NCBI GenBank assembly: GCA_027488375.1
Contig: JAIYBW010000005.1
Span: 62,001-126,000 of the forward strand
Origin: Pseudomonadota bacterium
GTDB lineage: Bacteria > Bdellovibrionota > Bacteriovoracia > Bacteriovoracales > Bacteriovoracaceae
Length of the DNA: 64,000 bases
Direction: 5' to 3'
Shown piece by piece: positions 39,609 through 50,700 of the stretch; the stretch's first letter is position 1, and every line of letters begins with the position of its first letter. The notes beneath the pieces are model-generated. The model saw only the letters and a program-made list of their open reading frames with translations, was not told the origin of the DNA and searched no databases. The position numbers were made by a program, and so were the translations under genes.

Positions 39609-41253
39609 TGTTCTCACTTCTCATGTAATGATCAAGTTCCTTAAACATTTTTGAATTGTAGACATATTTAAAATTATCTTTCAAATGAGAATATTCTCTG
39701 GCCCCATGGGCTTCTAGAAGTTCTAAAAAATATCTCTTTGCCTCTGGTGAAAGAGGTGAATCTTTTATTAATGAAGATGGGGATTTTCCAGTTCTAAGTA
39801 TAAGTGGCTCTAGCCATCTCGTAAACTCGCTCAAACTAAAAGGTTCCCTACTTAAAGCACGCGGAATCGATGATTTATTAAATAATGAAACAAGCCTTAA
39901 TTTCAGACTCAAGACGAGTCCAATAATAAGTGTAGATAGTATTAAAATAATATTGAGATAGCTCAAGCCGATTTTCCACCATGGAAGTCCTTCAATAATA
40001 GGGCCAGCCAGCTCCGGAGCAATGATCTTATTTTCATTTTTTTTTCTATTTTCTTTTTTATCTACTTTTTGAGTTCTTTTATTTTCTGAAGCTGAACCAC
40101 CTGCAACGACTATTTCAGTGACAGGTAATTGAACAGGAATATATTTCATCGAATTTGGATCAAAATAGCTTAGAGAGATCGTACTGGCCGGAATATTGAG
40201 ATTCGCCTTGGGGAGTAAAGTGTACTCAAAGACCTTTGTCGCCATTTCTGCATTTTGAATTTTCAGATCTCCATTTGACTCAAATTCTTCGAGGTCTGGA
40301 TGCTTAATTAATGTAGGGGCTTCCATATTTTCTAAAGCACCACCACCCGTCACACTCAATTTAAACTCAAGTGGTTCATTGACAATAAGTCGAGTGCTAT
40401 TTTTTTGAAGTTCAAATTCATGTTTTCCAACCAGGCCCGTAAAATTGTCTGGACGACCTTCTTCAGGAAGAGGCCGAACGGTTATTTTCACGATTTCACT
40501 CGATAGTGATTTTTGTCGACTTTCTCGACTCATCCCGAATGAACTAAAAGGATCACCTGGTCGTGAGACGATAACAGCAGCAGACAATTGAAGAGGATCA
40601 ATTTTTAACTCCCCTACTTTTTCAGGAAAAAGTTTGACTCCATAGATCTGAGTTCTCATGTAGAGCTGCCCATCCACAGTAACTCTCTCTGTTCTTTCAG
40701 GCTCCTGCAAAAATCTCTTTAAAAAATTATTTAATTTTGGATATTTTTTTATATCTAAGTTGCTGACACCAACCTTGCTATACAAGAAGTATCGAACAAC
40801 AATCCCTTCTCCTACAAAAAGCTCCTTCTTAGGTACATCGGCCATAACAAATACATCTGGCGTAACTTCTGGTTCCTTGAGAACATTAAATGTTAAACTT
40901 GGATGCCTTAAAGTTGCCGTTCCCAGCTTGACATTAATGTCCCGAAGACCAGCGACCCCAACATCATTGGCCGCAAGCTCATAAACAATAGTCACCTCTC
41001 TCGTGGTGCTAAATTTTCCATTAACCCAGAGGGTACTTGTTTTTACTCCATAATTACTTTTACCAACAACCTCTAACCTAAACGGGTTAAAGTTGATCAT
41101 GGGCTGTTCATTAGAATTTGTGTAAATGTGAAATACGGCCTGAAAAACTTCTCCGATGACCGGTCTTGGAGGATTGAGCTCAATTTTAATTTCATCAGCA
41201 TAAGCAATCTGTGAAAAAAACAAACAAAAACTTATTAACATTTTGAGAATCAT
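39592..41253 (-). CDS. batD: BatD-like protein (oxygen tolerance)
   Basis: Signal peptide, repeated Ig-like BatD domains (LFVGEGIVVRYFLYSKVGVSNLDIKKYPKL), C-terminal TM; in MoxR/Bat operon. Confidence 0.85.
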   Translation of the reverse strand: MILKMLISFCLFFSQIAYADEIKIELNPPRPVIGEVFQAVFHIYTNSNEQPMINFNPFRLEVVGKSNYGVKTSTLWVNGKFSTTREVTIVYELAANDVGVAGLRDINVKLGTATLRHPSLTFNVLKEPEVTPDVFVMADVPKKELFVGEGIVVRYFLYSKVGVSNLDIKKYPKLNNFLKRFLQEPERTERVTVDGQLYMRTQIYGVKLFPEKVGELKIDPLQLSAAVIVSRPGDPFSSFGMSRESRQKSLSSEIVKITVRPLPEEGRPDNFTGLVGKHEFELQKNSTRLIVNEPLEFKLSVTGGGALENMEAPTLIKHPDLEEFESNGDLKIQNAEMATKVFEYTLLPKANLNIPASTISLSYFDPNSMKYIPVQLPVTEIVVAGGSASENKRTQKVDKKENRKKNENKIIAPELAGPIIEGLPWWKIGLSYLNIILILSTLIIGLVLSLKLRLVSLFNKSSIPRALSREPFSLSEFTRWLEPLILRTGKSPSSLIKDSPLSPEAKRYFLELLEAHGAREYSHLKDNFKYVYNSKMFKELDHYMRSENNENSI

Positions 41254-42984
41254 TTACCAGTCCTTATTTTCACGATTTTTTCGACGATTCATTTCACGTG
41301 TCCCCTGCTCAATCATTTTAAGTTGAAGCTGTCTATCGTCTGACATAAGTTGCTTTAGTTTTGGCTCAAGTTTCGGTGGTGGAAGTTTCTTTTTTTCAGG
41401 CTCTTTTTCCTGACCTGATTCTTTATTTTCTTCATTTTTATTTTCTTCTTCTTTTTTATCTTCTTGTGATTCTTTTTTCTTCTGATCTTTTTGCTGACTA
41501 TCTTCTGGCTTGGGTTGTCCCTGCTTATCACCTTTTGAGTTCTTATCTTGTTGCTGCCCACTCTGCTGACCAGATTGATCCTGCCCCTTATCTTTTTTGT
41601 CTTTATCTTCTTTTTTTTGCTGTTCCTTTTGCTGTTTCTTCTTTTCTTGAGTCTTAAAAAAAGTAGAGACATTTTTATTCATCATATCTTTTATTTCAGT
41701 ACTCAGATTTTTCTTTTTACTTAATGATTCGTAAATGGCTAACCCTTTGGCAACATCTCCCTTTTCTAAAAGACCTGTGCCATAGTTTAAAAAAGCTTCA
41801 TTTGGAATATCATCAGACTTATTCAAAGAAAGATTTTCCTCAAATAAAGCAAGACCCTCCTCCTTAGCACCAGCTTTAAGAAGTTCGTCAGCAAGTTTTA
41901 TTTTTTCTAATTTATTTAACTTTCCAGATTGTAGATTAAGCATCTTTTGCTGGATCTCAGGTGTTAACTTTATTTCCTCAGAAGCTTTTACTGGCATGAT
42001 CAAAAAGACGAGGCTTAGTGTAAAAACTCTGATTGTTTTGAATAAATAGGAAAGAGCAAGTAAGAGAAGCGCCGGTAAGACCATGTATTCCATCATAACC
42101 GGCTTGATAACCATATCTTGTTGCTTTTCAGCATTAAGTTTCTCACCTTTAAAGAACTCAAGTATTTCGTCTGTGGGGAAATTATAACTATTAGCAAGCC
42201 AGTACTCTCCGGATGGTAAATCAGAGGCGACTTTCTTAAAGAAGCCCTCATTTAATTTTGTAATAACATCCTGACCTCTTGTTTTCTTATAGCCGAATCG
42301 AAAACCTTGCCCATCATCCAGCGGAATTCGCCCCCCTTGAGTTGTTCCCACCCCGACTAAGGCAACATGAATTTCTTTTGAAACATTGAGATCAATTTCT
42401 TCTGCTGTTTCTTCACCATCAGTTAAAACCAGAATATTCCCACGGGCCTCTCCGGTCTCCTTAAAATATTGAATACTCTCTTGTATGGCAGCTGAAAGTG
42501 CAGATGAACCGTTCTGATTGCGCAGATTCTTAATACTTTCAAGCCTGGCATCAATAAGATCTAAATCGTTAGTAAAAGGAACAATTTTCTTTTGAATTTC
42601 TGCAAAAGCAACAATCGCCATTTGTTGGCCGGCAGCCTTCCTCGCAAAATGCTTGGCAATTAAAACAGCCTTTTGCAGTCGACTTGGTTTTACATCCTCA
42701 GCTAACATACTTGCTGAAGTATCTATTAAAATAATCGTTTTCTCGGTAGGAACACCGGCCTTAATCTTTTCCTCAGGCCCTCTTAAATCAAGAAGAGAAA
42801 GGAAAAGAAAAGTCATTCCAATAAGAAAAAAGAGTGAAGAAATGACACTAAAAAAACTTCTCTTGTAAAACCAATAAAGTCTAACCATTTTAAAAAATTT
42901 ATGTTCTAAATATAACGTGGAGATAATAAGCACGAGAACACTAATAATTAAGAGAGGTAAATAATTAAGATGTTCAAAATTCAT
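41254..42984 (-). CDS. BatB-BatC fusion: VWA domain membrane protein with TPR and charged low-complexity C-terminus
   Basis: MIDAS DTSASMLAEDVKPSRLQKA; TPR region GLALFEENLSLNKSDDIPNEAFLNYGTGLLEKGD; KQQ/E/D-rich tail. Confidence 0.85.
   Translation of the reverse strand: MNFEHLNYLPLLIISVLVLIISTLYLEHKFFKMVRLYWFYKRSFFSVISSLFFLIGMTFLFLSLLDLRGPEEKIKAGVPTEKTIILIDTSASMLAEDVKPSRLQKAVLIAKHFARKAAGQQMAIVAFAEIQKKIVPFTNDLDLIDARLESIKNLRNQNGSSALSAAIQESIQYFKETGEARGNILVLTDGEETAEEIDLNVSKEIHVALVGVGTTQGGRIPLDDGQGFRFGYKKTRGQDVITKLNEGFFKKVASDLPSGEYWLANSYNFPTDEILEFFKGEKLNAEKQQDMVIKPVMMEYMVLPALLLLALSYLFKTIRVFTLSLVFLIMPVKASEEIKLTPEIQQKMLNLQSGKLNKLEKIKLADELLKAGAKEEGLALFEENLSLNKSDDIPNEAFLNYGTGLLEKGDVAKGLAIYESLSKKKNLSTEIKDMMNKNVSTFFKTQEKKKQQKEQQKKEDKDKKDKGQDQSGQQSGQQQDKNSKGDKQGQPKPEDSQQKDQKKKESQEDKKEEENKNEENKESGQEKEPEKKKLPPPKLEPKLKQLMSDDRQLQLKMIEQGTREMNRRKNRENKDW
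41370..41660. repeat. Low-complexity coding tract (Lys/Gln/Glu-rich) in BatB-BatC fusion
   Basis: Translated KKKQQKEQQKKEDKDKKDKGQDQSGQQSGQQQDKNSKGDKQGQPKPEDSQQKDQKKKESQEDKKEEENKNEENKESGQEKEPEKKK. Confidence 0.85.
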
Positions 42985-43958
42985 GCAACATCCTTTATCA
43001 AGACTCTTCGACTTATTTCAACTAGCCCAATGAGACACACTCCCCAGAATAAATAGAAATAGAATTTTTCATCATAAACTATTTTATGACTAACTTTAAT
43101 TTCTGTTTTTTCAAGTCTTTGAATATCATCCAAGATCTCTTTAAGGGCATTATTGCTTTTGGCGGGATAAAATTTCCCTCCCGTTAGGTCACTCATTTCT
43201 TTTAAAGTCTTGTAATCAATAGACCCACCAGGAATGAGTTGATACTGAGTACCAAAAACTCCATTACCAACAGGTATTCTGGCTTCTTCATCTGTCCCGA
43301 GACCAATAGTATAAACTTTTATTCCGTATTTTTTTGCTTCTTCGGCTGCTTGAATTGGTGTCATTGTGCCTACATTCGCAACTCCATCAGTCAGAAGTAC
43401 AATTACTTTATTCTTTGTTTCTGAGTTAACTGCCCTCGCTACCGAAAGAGCAAGGCCATCACCAATATTTGTTCCGCTTCCAAGATACCCAATGGATATT
43501 TCTGATAAAACTTGATCCACCAGCGCAGGATCAGTTGTGAGGGGGAGTAATGTGAAAACTTTCTCTGAAAATATGACGACAGAAATACGATCAGTGGGCC
43601 TCATTTTGACAAACTCACGAATTCTGTCTTTTGCGACTTCTAAGCGATTTGGTTTAATGTCTTCAGCGAGCATTGAACGTGAAACATCAATACAAAGTAT
43701 AATGTCATTAACTTCAATATTCGAAGGAGTAAATTTTTGTGCTTTTCTTGGTTGCATCAGGGAATAACTTAAGAATGCCCAACCAGCTACTCCAACAAAA
43801 AACAATAAAAATCTAAAACTTATTTTGAACCAATTCTTTTTAGGAGATTGAACTGGGTAAAAAATTGGAGTTTTTATAAAAATTTTTAAATAATCCAAAA
43901 CCCAGAGTAGGCCTACAATAACGCCAAACCATAAAAAAATAGGAGTTCTAAATTCCAT
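42981..43958 (-). CDS. batA: BatA VWA-domain membrane protein
   Basis: MIDAS DVSRSMLAEDIKPNRLEVAKDRI, TDGVANVGTMTPIQAAEEAKKYGIKVYTIGLG. Confidence 0.9.
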   Translation of the reverse strand: MEFRTPIFLWFGVIVGLLWVLDYLKIFIKTPIFYPVQSPKKNWFKISFRFLLFFVGVAGWAFLSYSLMQPRKAQKFTPSNIEVNDIILCIDVSRSMLAEDIKPNRLEVAKDRIREFVKMRPTDRISVVIFSEKVFTLLPLTTDPALVDQVLSEISIGYLGSGTNIGDGLALSVARAVNSETKNKVIVLLTDGVANVGTMTPIQAAEEAKKYGIKVYTIGLGTDEEARIPVGNGVFGTQYQLIPGGSIDYKTLKEMSDLTGGKFYPAKSNNALKEILDDIQRLEKTEIKVSHKIVYDEKFYFYLFWGVCLIGLVEISRRVLIKDVA

Positions 43959-44694
43959 TAAGAACTCCTTTTAAAGTCGCTTTATATTTTTCATAAGCTT
44001 CTTGAATTTCAGAGATTTCTTTCAGGTTTCGGTTTGGTTTGAACTGATGCCGATTTAAGACTATTTCAAATTTTTTAAATTCTTCCGTTATTGAAGGGAA
44101 TGCCTTTTGGTATTTATCTCTTTGCAGCCAAATACTAACGATCTCATCATAAGTTGATGCTGATTCCATTTCAGCTAAACATTTTTTGATAAATATTTTA
44201 TGTAACTCTCTATTTTTTCTCTTCGCTAACCATCTTTTTATAGGCAACGCCAGGGTCATTAACAATATGAGAAGAATAACGAGGCTAAAAACTGGCCATG
44301 TCTTAGGAATTTCAAAATTACCAAATTTAAAACCTTCAGCTTCTGCTGTAGGCGTAACAGTCAAATCAGACCACTTTATGATGTAAGAACTCCCCTCAAT
44401 TTCCTCCTGAAGGTAATCTACTTTAGGTATCTTAGAAAATATCACCTTGGCATTAGATTCAAGCTGACCACTCTTTAAAACAAATGGATCTAGAGAATAA
44501 ATATACAAAGATTCTGCAAAGTGTTTACCAGAAAGTCCTTTAAGGCTGGCCACTCCGTTAGATTGCTGCACAAATAGGACCACATCAAAAAGCTCACCTT
44601 GGGCTACAGACCGACTCAAGGGCTCCATCCGAAGCTCAATATTTGAAAAGGCTTGAAAACTAAATAGAGAAACAATTAAAAATACTAATTTCAC
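43948..44694 (-). CDS. Exported/membrane protein of Bat operon
   Basis: Signal peptide, central TM, located between DUF58 and batA genes with overlapping ends. Confidence 0.65.
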   Translation of the reverse strand: MKLVFLIVSLFSFQAFSNIELRMEPLSRSVAQGELFDVVLFVQQSNGVASLKGLSGKHFAESLYIYSLDPFVLKSGQLESNAKVIFSKIPKVDYLQEEIEGSSYIIKWSDLTVTPTAEAEGFKFGNFEIPKTWPVFSLVILLILLMTLALPIKRWLAKRKNRELHKIFIKKCLAEMESASTYDEIVSIWLQRDKYQKAFPSITEEFKKFEIVLNRHQFKPNRNLKEISEIQEAYEKYKATLKGVLNGI

Positions 44695-45533
44695 ACTAAA
44701 ACCCGCACAAAACGTTCGAGATACCTCTCATGAACGCCTATTTCCTGATAGCGCTCTTTTTTAAAAAGGACATCATTTTCTTGGTTTTTAATTTCAGTTA
44801 CCATTTTTTTACCAGAAGCCGGATTTACCGTTTTGAAGAGAAATGGCTCATGTGAATTTTTATCGACTGGTGAAAATATTCTAAAGCAATGCATATGTTT
44901 TTTATCTAACAACTTATTCCAAGTTTCTTTTTCCTTGATGAGGCTCAGATCACCAAGATAAATAACTTCCTTCCTTCTTGCTAAATAAGATTTTACTTGA
45001 GAAATCTTAGAGTTCTCGAAAATGGTATCCATAATTTTCTTTTGCCTAATGACAACCTTTCCGTTTTGATCAATAAGGCCTAACTTTTCAAGTGTGGAAA
45101 TGAAAATGGTTAAGCCCTCTTTGCCTTTTTTGGGTGGCAAACTATAGGTTTTATCCCCCCATATAATGACGCGGATAACATCATGAGTTTCACCGGCAAG
45201 GAGGTAGAGTAAGGCAACAATTTCAATCATGGCCTGAAGTTTCGAGGTATTTTCAAATCCATAAAAAAGGGTCTGACTCAAATCAAAGAAAACAACAATC
45301 TCTACATTCCTCTCTTCTTCAAAAGTTTTAATATAGGTATTGGTTGATCGGGCCGATAATTTCCAATCAATGAACCTTACATCATCTCCAGGAACATAAA
45401 CTTGATGTTCTCTAAATTGTAATCCTGAGCCCCGAAAATGAGACTTCAGCATGCCTGTTGCATAGGCATTTGAATTTTTAAAAATATGAGTTTGGATCAT
45501 TCTTACGACCCGCTCAATTTCTTTTAAATTCAT
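44691..45533 (-). CDS. DUF58 domain protein
   Basis: GMLKSHFRGSGLQFREHQVYVPGDDVRFIDWKLSARSTNTYIKTFEEERN. Confidence 0.92.
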   Translation of the reverse strand: MNLKEIERVVRMIQTHIFKNSNAYATGMLKSHFRGSGLQFREHQVYVPGDDVRFIDWKLSARSTNTYIKTFEEERNVEIVVFFDLSQTLFYGFENTSKLQAMIEIVALLYLLAGETHDVIRVIIWGDKTYSLPPKKGKEGLTIFISTLEKLGLIDQNGKVVIRQKKIMDTIFENSKISQVKSYLARRKEVIYLGDLSLIKEKETWNKLLDKKHMHCFRIFSPVDKNSHEPFLFKTVNPASGKKMVTEIKNQENDVLFKKERYQEIGVHERYLERFVRVLV

Positions 45534-45536
45534 AAA

Positions 45537-46478
45537 CTAGATTACACTCGCTGCAATTGAAACCACCAAATTTTTTGTATTCAACTTATCAATCTGCGCT
45601 TCATATGAAGCAATCACTCGATGCCCTAAAACAGACGGCACAATGGATAGTATATGCTCTGGTGAAACATAATCTTTTCCATCCATGAACGCTTTAAACT
45701 TTGCAATTTTATATAACCAGATTGAAGCTCGAGGTGAAGCTCCTGCCACTAAAGCACCTTCATATTTCTTCAAGAAATACTTATTGCCGGGACGAGTTGC
45801 ATGTACAATTCGAATAATCATGTCTTTTATTTTTTCATCTACATAAGTCATTTCAACTTTTTCTTTAAGTGACATGAGATCTGCTTGCGTAATAATTGCC
45901 TTCAAATCGAAATGGTTTGATTTTAAGCTAAGTACACTTTTTTCAGCTTCAAAATCAGGGTAATCCACTGAAATTTTCATCATAAATCGATCAAGCTGGG
46001 CTTCCGGTAGATTATAGGTTCCTTCTTGTTCGATTGGGTTTTGAGTTGCTAGCACCACAAATGGTGTCGGAAGTTTATGAGTTTTATCACCGATCGTGAC
46101 CTGCTTCTCGGCCATGGCTTCAAGTAGAGCAGCTTGAACTTTGGCAGGTGAGCGATTTATCTCATCTGCGAGAACGAGTTGTGTGAAGATTGGTCCAAAC
46201 TTAGTTGAAAATTCTTGCTTTTGCTGATTGTACATCATTGTACCTATCAAATCTGATGGGAGTAAGTCTGGCGTAAATTGAATACGCTGAAACTGCAAAT
46301 CACAGATCTTACTCATAACCGAAACACTGAGTGTTTTCCCAAGGCCTGGCAGACCCTCGATGAGTAAATGCCCTTCACACACCAGAGCAGCAACTATTGA
46401 CTCTAATAATTCATCTTGTCCAAAAACAATTGTTTTTGCTTGCTTTAAAACGCTATGAACCTTTTCTTGTAAGATCAT
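45537..46478 (-). CDS. MoxR family AAA+ ATPase
   Basis: LIEGLPGLGKT, QFTPDLLPSDLIGTMMYN, ADEINRSPAKVQAALLEAMAEKQVTIG, TQNPIEQEGTYNLPEAQLDRFMM. Confidence 0.95.
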   Translation of the reverse strand: MILQEKVHSVLKQAKTIVFGQDELLESIVAALVCEGHLLIEGLPGLGKTLSVSVMSKICDLQFQRIQFTPDLLPSDLIGTMMYNQQKQEFSTKFGPIFTQLVLADEINRSPAKVQAALLEAMAEKQVTIGDKTHKLPTPFVVLATQNPIEQEGTYNLPEAQLDRFMMKISVDYPDFEAEKSVLSLKSNHFDLKAIITQADLMSLKEKVEMTYVDEKIKDMIIRIVHATRPGNKYFLKKYEGALVAGASPRASIWLYKIAKFKAFMDGKDYVSPEHILSIVPSVLGHRVIASYEAQIDKLNTKNLVVSIAASVI

Positions 46479-47675
46479 TTAAAACTCCACGAGATAAAAA
46501 TAACTTTTAATATAATTTGATTTTTCTAATTGAGATTTGATCGGATGATCCCAGCCCTGTATTCCTGTATAGATGAGCTGGACTGCTTTATTTTCTTTAT
46601 AAGCAGCATCCAAAATATTTTTTTGAAATTCTTCATGAGATACATAATGAGTACAAGATGAGAAAGCAATAAGACTTCCTGGAGCAGCCAATTTTAATAC
46701 TTTTCGATGAAGCTTACTATAACCATCCAAAGCTTGATCTTTATGTTGCAGACTTTTTGCAAAAGCTGGGGGATCACAAAGAATGACATCAAATCGAGCA
46801 TCGATTAAAATTGAATCATCTAAAAACTTAAAAACATCTGACCTTCTAAAGAATCCACGATCATGAAAATGATTCGTTTTTAAACCTTGAGAAATCTCAA
46901 AATCAAAGTCACCTTGATCCACAAAAGTCATCTTTTCAACTCCTGCAGATAGGGCCGACATCCCCCAAGCTCCAATATAGGAGAAGAGATCGACACCTGT
47001 TTTGAATTCATGATTCAATTCCGCTAAGACCCTGATCAACTGTGAACGATTCTCTCGATGATCATAATAAAAGCCAACCTTTTGCATCACTTCTGACCTG
47101 AGATGAAAATTTAGATTATTTTCTTTAATTTCGATATCCGGTAAGACCGCATTCTCATAAAAAGGCAGAGATTCTTTTTCTCGATATTTTTTTTGATCAA
47201 GAAAGTAAGCCTCACCTTTATTTAAAGACAAAATTTGATCTTTAATTTCTTGGCGGTAACGATCAAGCCCAGCAGTATTAATTTGTATAATTGAAATATC
47301 TTTAAATTTATCAACTATGAGCCCAGGCAAATAATCTGAACTACCATAAATAAGTCGTGCACCTTCATGATAATTTTTAAATCTTAATCTTTTACTAATC
47401 GCTCTTTTAATATGGTTTTTAAGATAATCAACTGGATTAAAGTTATCATTCAACATACCTTGATCTGAATTTAATACATGCACTGATATTTGCTTTTCAT
47501 CGACAAGAGGATTTATAAAACAAACATAGCGTTGATTTAACGTTGGATGATGTAGCCAACACCATTCTCCGGGAGTAAGTGACTTTAAGGAATCTTCAAG
47601 ATCGGATTGCTTTAATTCAAATTGATGAGAGCGAATTTTTGCTGATCCGGACTTGCTTAAAAGCAATGATTTCAA
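46479..47675 (-). CDS. Class I SAM-dependent rRNA methyltransferase (RlmI-like)
   Basis: RLIYGSSDYLPGLIVDKF, GVDLFSYIGAWGMSALSAG, FDVILCDPPAFAKS; TTG start with GAGGA RBS. Confidence 0.85.
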   Translation of the reverse strand: MKSLLLSKSGSAKIRSHQFELKQSDLEDSLKSLTPGEWCWLHHPTLNQRYVCFINPLVDEKQISVHVLNSDQGMLNDNFNPVDYLKNHIKRAISKRLRFKNYHEGARLIYGSSDYLPGLIVDKFKDISIIQINTAGLDRYRQEIKDQILSLNKGEAYFLDQKKYREKESLPFYENAVLPDIEIKENNLNFHLRSEVMQKVGFYYDHRENRSQLIRVLAELNHEFKTGVDLFSYIGAWGMSALSAGVEKMTFVDQGDFDFEISQGLKTNHFHDRGFFRRSDVFKFLDDSILIDARFDVILCDPPAFAKSLQHKDQALDGYSKLHRKVLKLAAPGSLIAFSSCTHYVSHEEFQKNILDAAYKENKAVQLIYTGIQGWDHPIKSQLEKSNYIKSYFYLVEF

Positions 47676-47705
47676 ATGCTATCCTCGTTGATAAACTATT
47701 GAAAT

Positions 47706-47733
47706 ATTATAGCATCGAAGTCTTGCGACTCAA
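47706..47733 (-). promoter_or_regulatory. Putative extended -10 promoter for rlmI-like/moxR/bat operon
   Basis: Minus strand TTGAGT (47728-47733), 16-nt spacer ending TGC, TATAAT (47706-47711): extended TGnTATAAT. Confidence 0.6.
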
Positions 47734-47767
47734 CGGGGAGGAATTGTAAAAAGTGATAAAAAGAATT

Positions 47768-50700
47768 TTAGTCAGGCTTTAATTCAAGGTAGATGAAAGT
47801 CTTATCCATAAAATCTTGAAGTTCCTTGCGATGATTGAGAAATAATTCATCCATCATGCTCTTCCAACGTGAAGACGATCCATTTCTTTCTCCTAAATAC
47901 TTAACTAAAAGCGAAAAACTCAACTTTTTATGGCTTAAGTTTTCGCCCTTTGAGTATGCTAACCAATTAACAATTGGTTCCCAGGACATTTCTTCATTGG
48001 CAAGGATGACTTTAAAAGTTTCAAACCAATTAAGATCAGAATTTATATTTTTCAGGCCTGAAGATGAGCTTAAAAAATGGGTCAACTGAATTATAAAATC
48101 TTTTTCATGAAGCAAATTTCCAAATTCTAGTGGATTTATAAAACGAGAAAACTCTTTAATCGTAGAATTAAACGCCACCGGATTTGCAATAATCTGATCT
48201 AGGAGTTTATTTAAATCACCTATCCAATTTGCCTTAAGATTCATTTCATAAATTGATGATCTCAAGGTTGGCCATTGAAGGATTATTTGCTCCATATATG
48301 ATGCAAATTGATATAATTGCTGATTTTCAATCTCTGGGGCAGAAAGAATCATCATCATTTTAGTAAATATTTCTAAAATTTGAGATTCATCCTCAGGATT
48401 AATTTTCGAAGTATAATAAAAAATATCTTTTATTATTAAATTCAGTTCCTGATTTGGACTATCTAGATACTTATCTAAAATATATTGTGAAACTTCTTGA
48501 AGCTTCTTCAGGTCATGTCGAGCAATTAAATTGGAGTTAACTTTTTTAAACTCATTTGAATCAAGAAATGACAGGGAATCATTTGAAACATCTCTCAGTA
48601 TATGGGCCATATGCCGTAGACCGGACATTTGAACGACGTTTGTTAAAAAAACACCATTATGACCATCAACTGCACTTTCTTCTGGAACTCTATAAGGATT
48701 AAAATCTTGAGTTCTCAACAAAGAGCTACTTTGTATTGTGGATAAAAGACCTTGAATAAATAAACCATAAGAACGGTATGTTCCATTTTTCTGAGGGTAA
48801 AGATCCGCCACTTCGGCCAGGGATGAATAAGTAGAACGGATATTCTTTAATTTTGATTTGGTTATTTTTGGAAAAACACGCGCCCCTCTTAAAAGAGGAC
48901 CCGACTTTTCCATAAGAGTTAATAACTTTCTTGAATCATTAATCTCTTTTTTATAATCCTGAGCCTCGGCTACAGTATTTTTAAAAAATGCACCGTAAAA
49001 ATTATTTAAAAAGCTAATATCTCTTATGACAATTTCTAGTCTATCTAAAATAGTCCCGAATTCCTTTCTTGAACTCTCTTTTTCATAAAAAATAAATTCT
49101 TTTTTAGTTTTTTCACCAGACAAATCAAAGAGAAAAGTTAAGACCTCTTCTATACTGGTGGTTAATTTTCTCTGGCCTCCCACACCACCCTTTGGGTGTA
49201 GCCAACTCAAAATCTCTTTGATTAGACTTTGGTCCGTTTCATTCTTTCTTTTTAAAAGTCTGAGGAGTTCAATAGTATTGTCCGCTTCATCGCTCCCTCT
49301 AAGGCAGGGATCCACACCAAGTCGTGGGTTTAAATCTTGGCAATTACCGGTTTTATTTAATGTAAGATTGGAACTCACAGGGCCCAGAATTTTGAAAATA
49401 TCTTGAGTTATTTTCTTTAACTCCTGATCATTCTTAAGCGAGACATAATCAATAAATTTCTGGTCTAGGTTGAGAATCTTGTGGGCCTGACCGAAAAGAA
49501 GTGAAAAATCATGAATAAAATCTAGCAGGAACGGATCAGTCAGAACACGATGAATCTCATCTATATGAGGAGGAATGCCACGTCTTCCCTCAGATGAGCT
49601 AAGATTTAAATTGGCCTGAACGGCTGCTGTAAAAATAAAATGCAACATACCAGGGGACCAAACACTCTGCGCGGAATGAAAATCATCCACTCCAAAACGA
49701 TCAATAAAATCTTGATGAGATTGATTCATCCAAAGATATATCTGGCCTACAAATCCTGCATTACCCAAAACAGCACGACATGCCTGGGGTAATTCATTAA
49801 CAAGTTGATAATAACTTGAATTGATTTCATAGGAAGCGTTCAATTGATTAAAGCAGATTCTAGTTTGACTTGGAGCTCTTATTTCTGGCTTCTCAATATA
49901 AGTCGAATCTATCGGCTTTATTGAACTTACCTTTCTGGATTCTGAATCCGATTGACCTTCAGTTTGAGTTAGCACCCTCACCAGTTCAAATAATCCCTCA
50001 TCAGATAAGAAGATTGAAAGATCTTTTATCGTAGCCTCATCATCAAAATGAAATAAAACTTTAGTAAGCGCTTTTAATAATTTTTCATTTTCTAAATTTA
50101 AACTCAAATCTGATGATGCGTCAGGAAATGAAATCATTATTTTTTTAAAAAATTCAAAAATATGTACTAAACTTACTTCCTCATCAAGAGATGTAGAGAG
50201 AATATCTAAAAGCTGTTTTTTTTCATCCTGATTTTTTGTCTGCCAAAAGATTCGAGCAATACTAAGCCACTCAGTTTCTTGAGGATCAACCGATGATAAA
50301 TCTTTTAATTTTTTTGAAACAATTTGCAAATCACTTGCGTCTATCGAACTAAATGATTGAAACATAAGTTCAACAAACTCATCAGATAATTTTTCTTGCT
50401 CTAGATCACTCAAGTGATTCAAGATACTTTCAAAGCTTTTTGTTGTTAAAAAATCTATGAACTTGAAACGATCATTTCCAAAACTTATATGAAGATCACG
50501 AATAAAATCATAATCGGGATCAGATTCCAATAACGCCATGGCGTAGGTTAAAACCTTTTGAAATGAATCTAATCCTTGTTTTTGAGTTCTTTCCTGGCAA
50601 AACTCTTGGAAGGCCAAATATTTTGTTAAACCGTGTAATAGAACCTCTTCCATTCTTTTTTGTTCGTCTTCCTTAAGCGAATCAATAACTTGCTTTAACT

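Noticed and set aside
41361-41657. 98-aa plus-strand ORF rich in Leu/Phe
   Set aside because: Antisense shadow of the Lys/Gln/Glu low-complexity tail of the BatB-BatC fusion; no RBS or independent support.
41355-41672. 105-aa minus-strand ORF, basic and repetitive
   Set aside because: Alternate-frame reading of the same low-complexity tract in the BatB-BatC gene.
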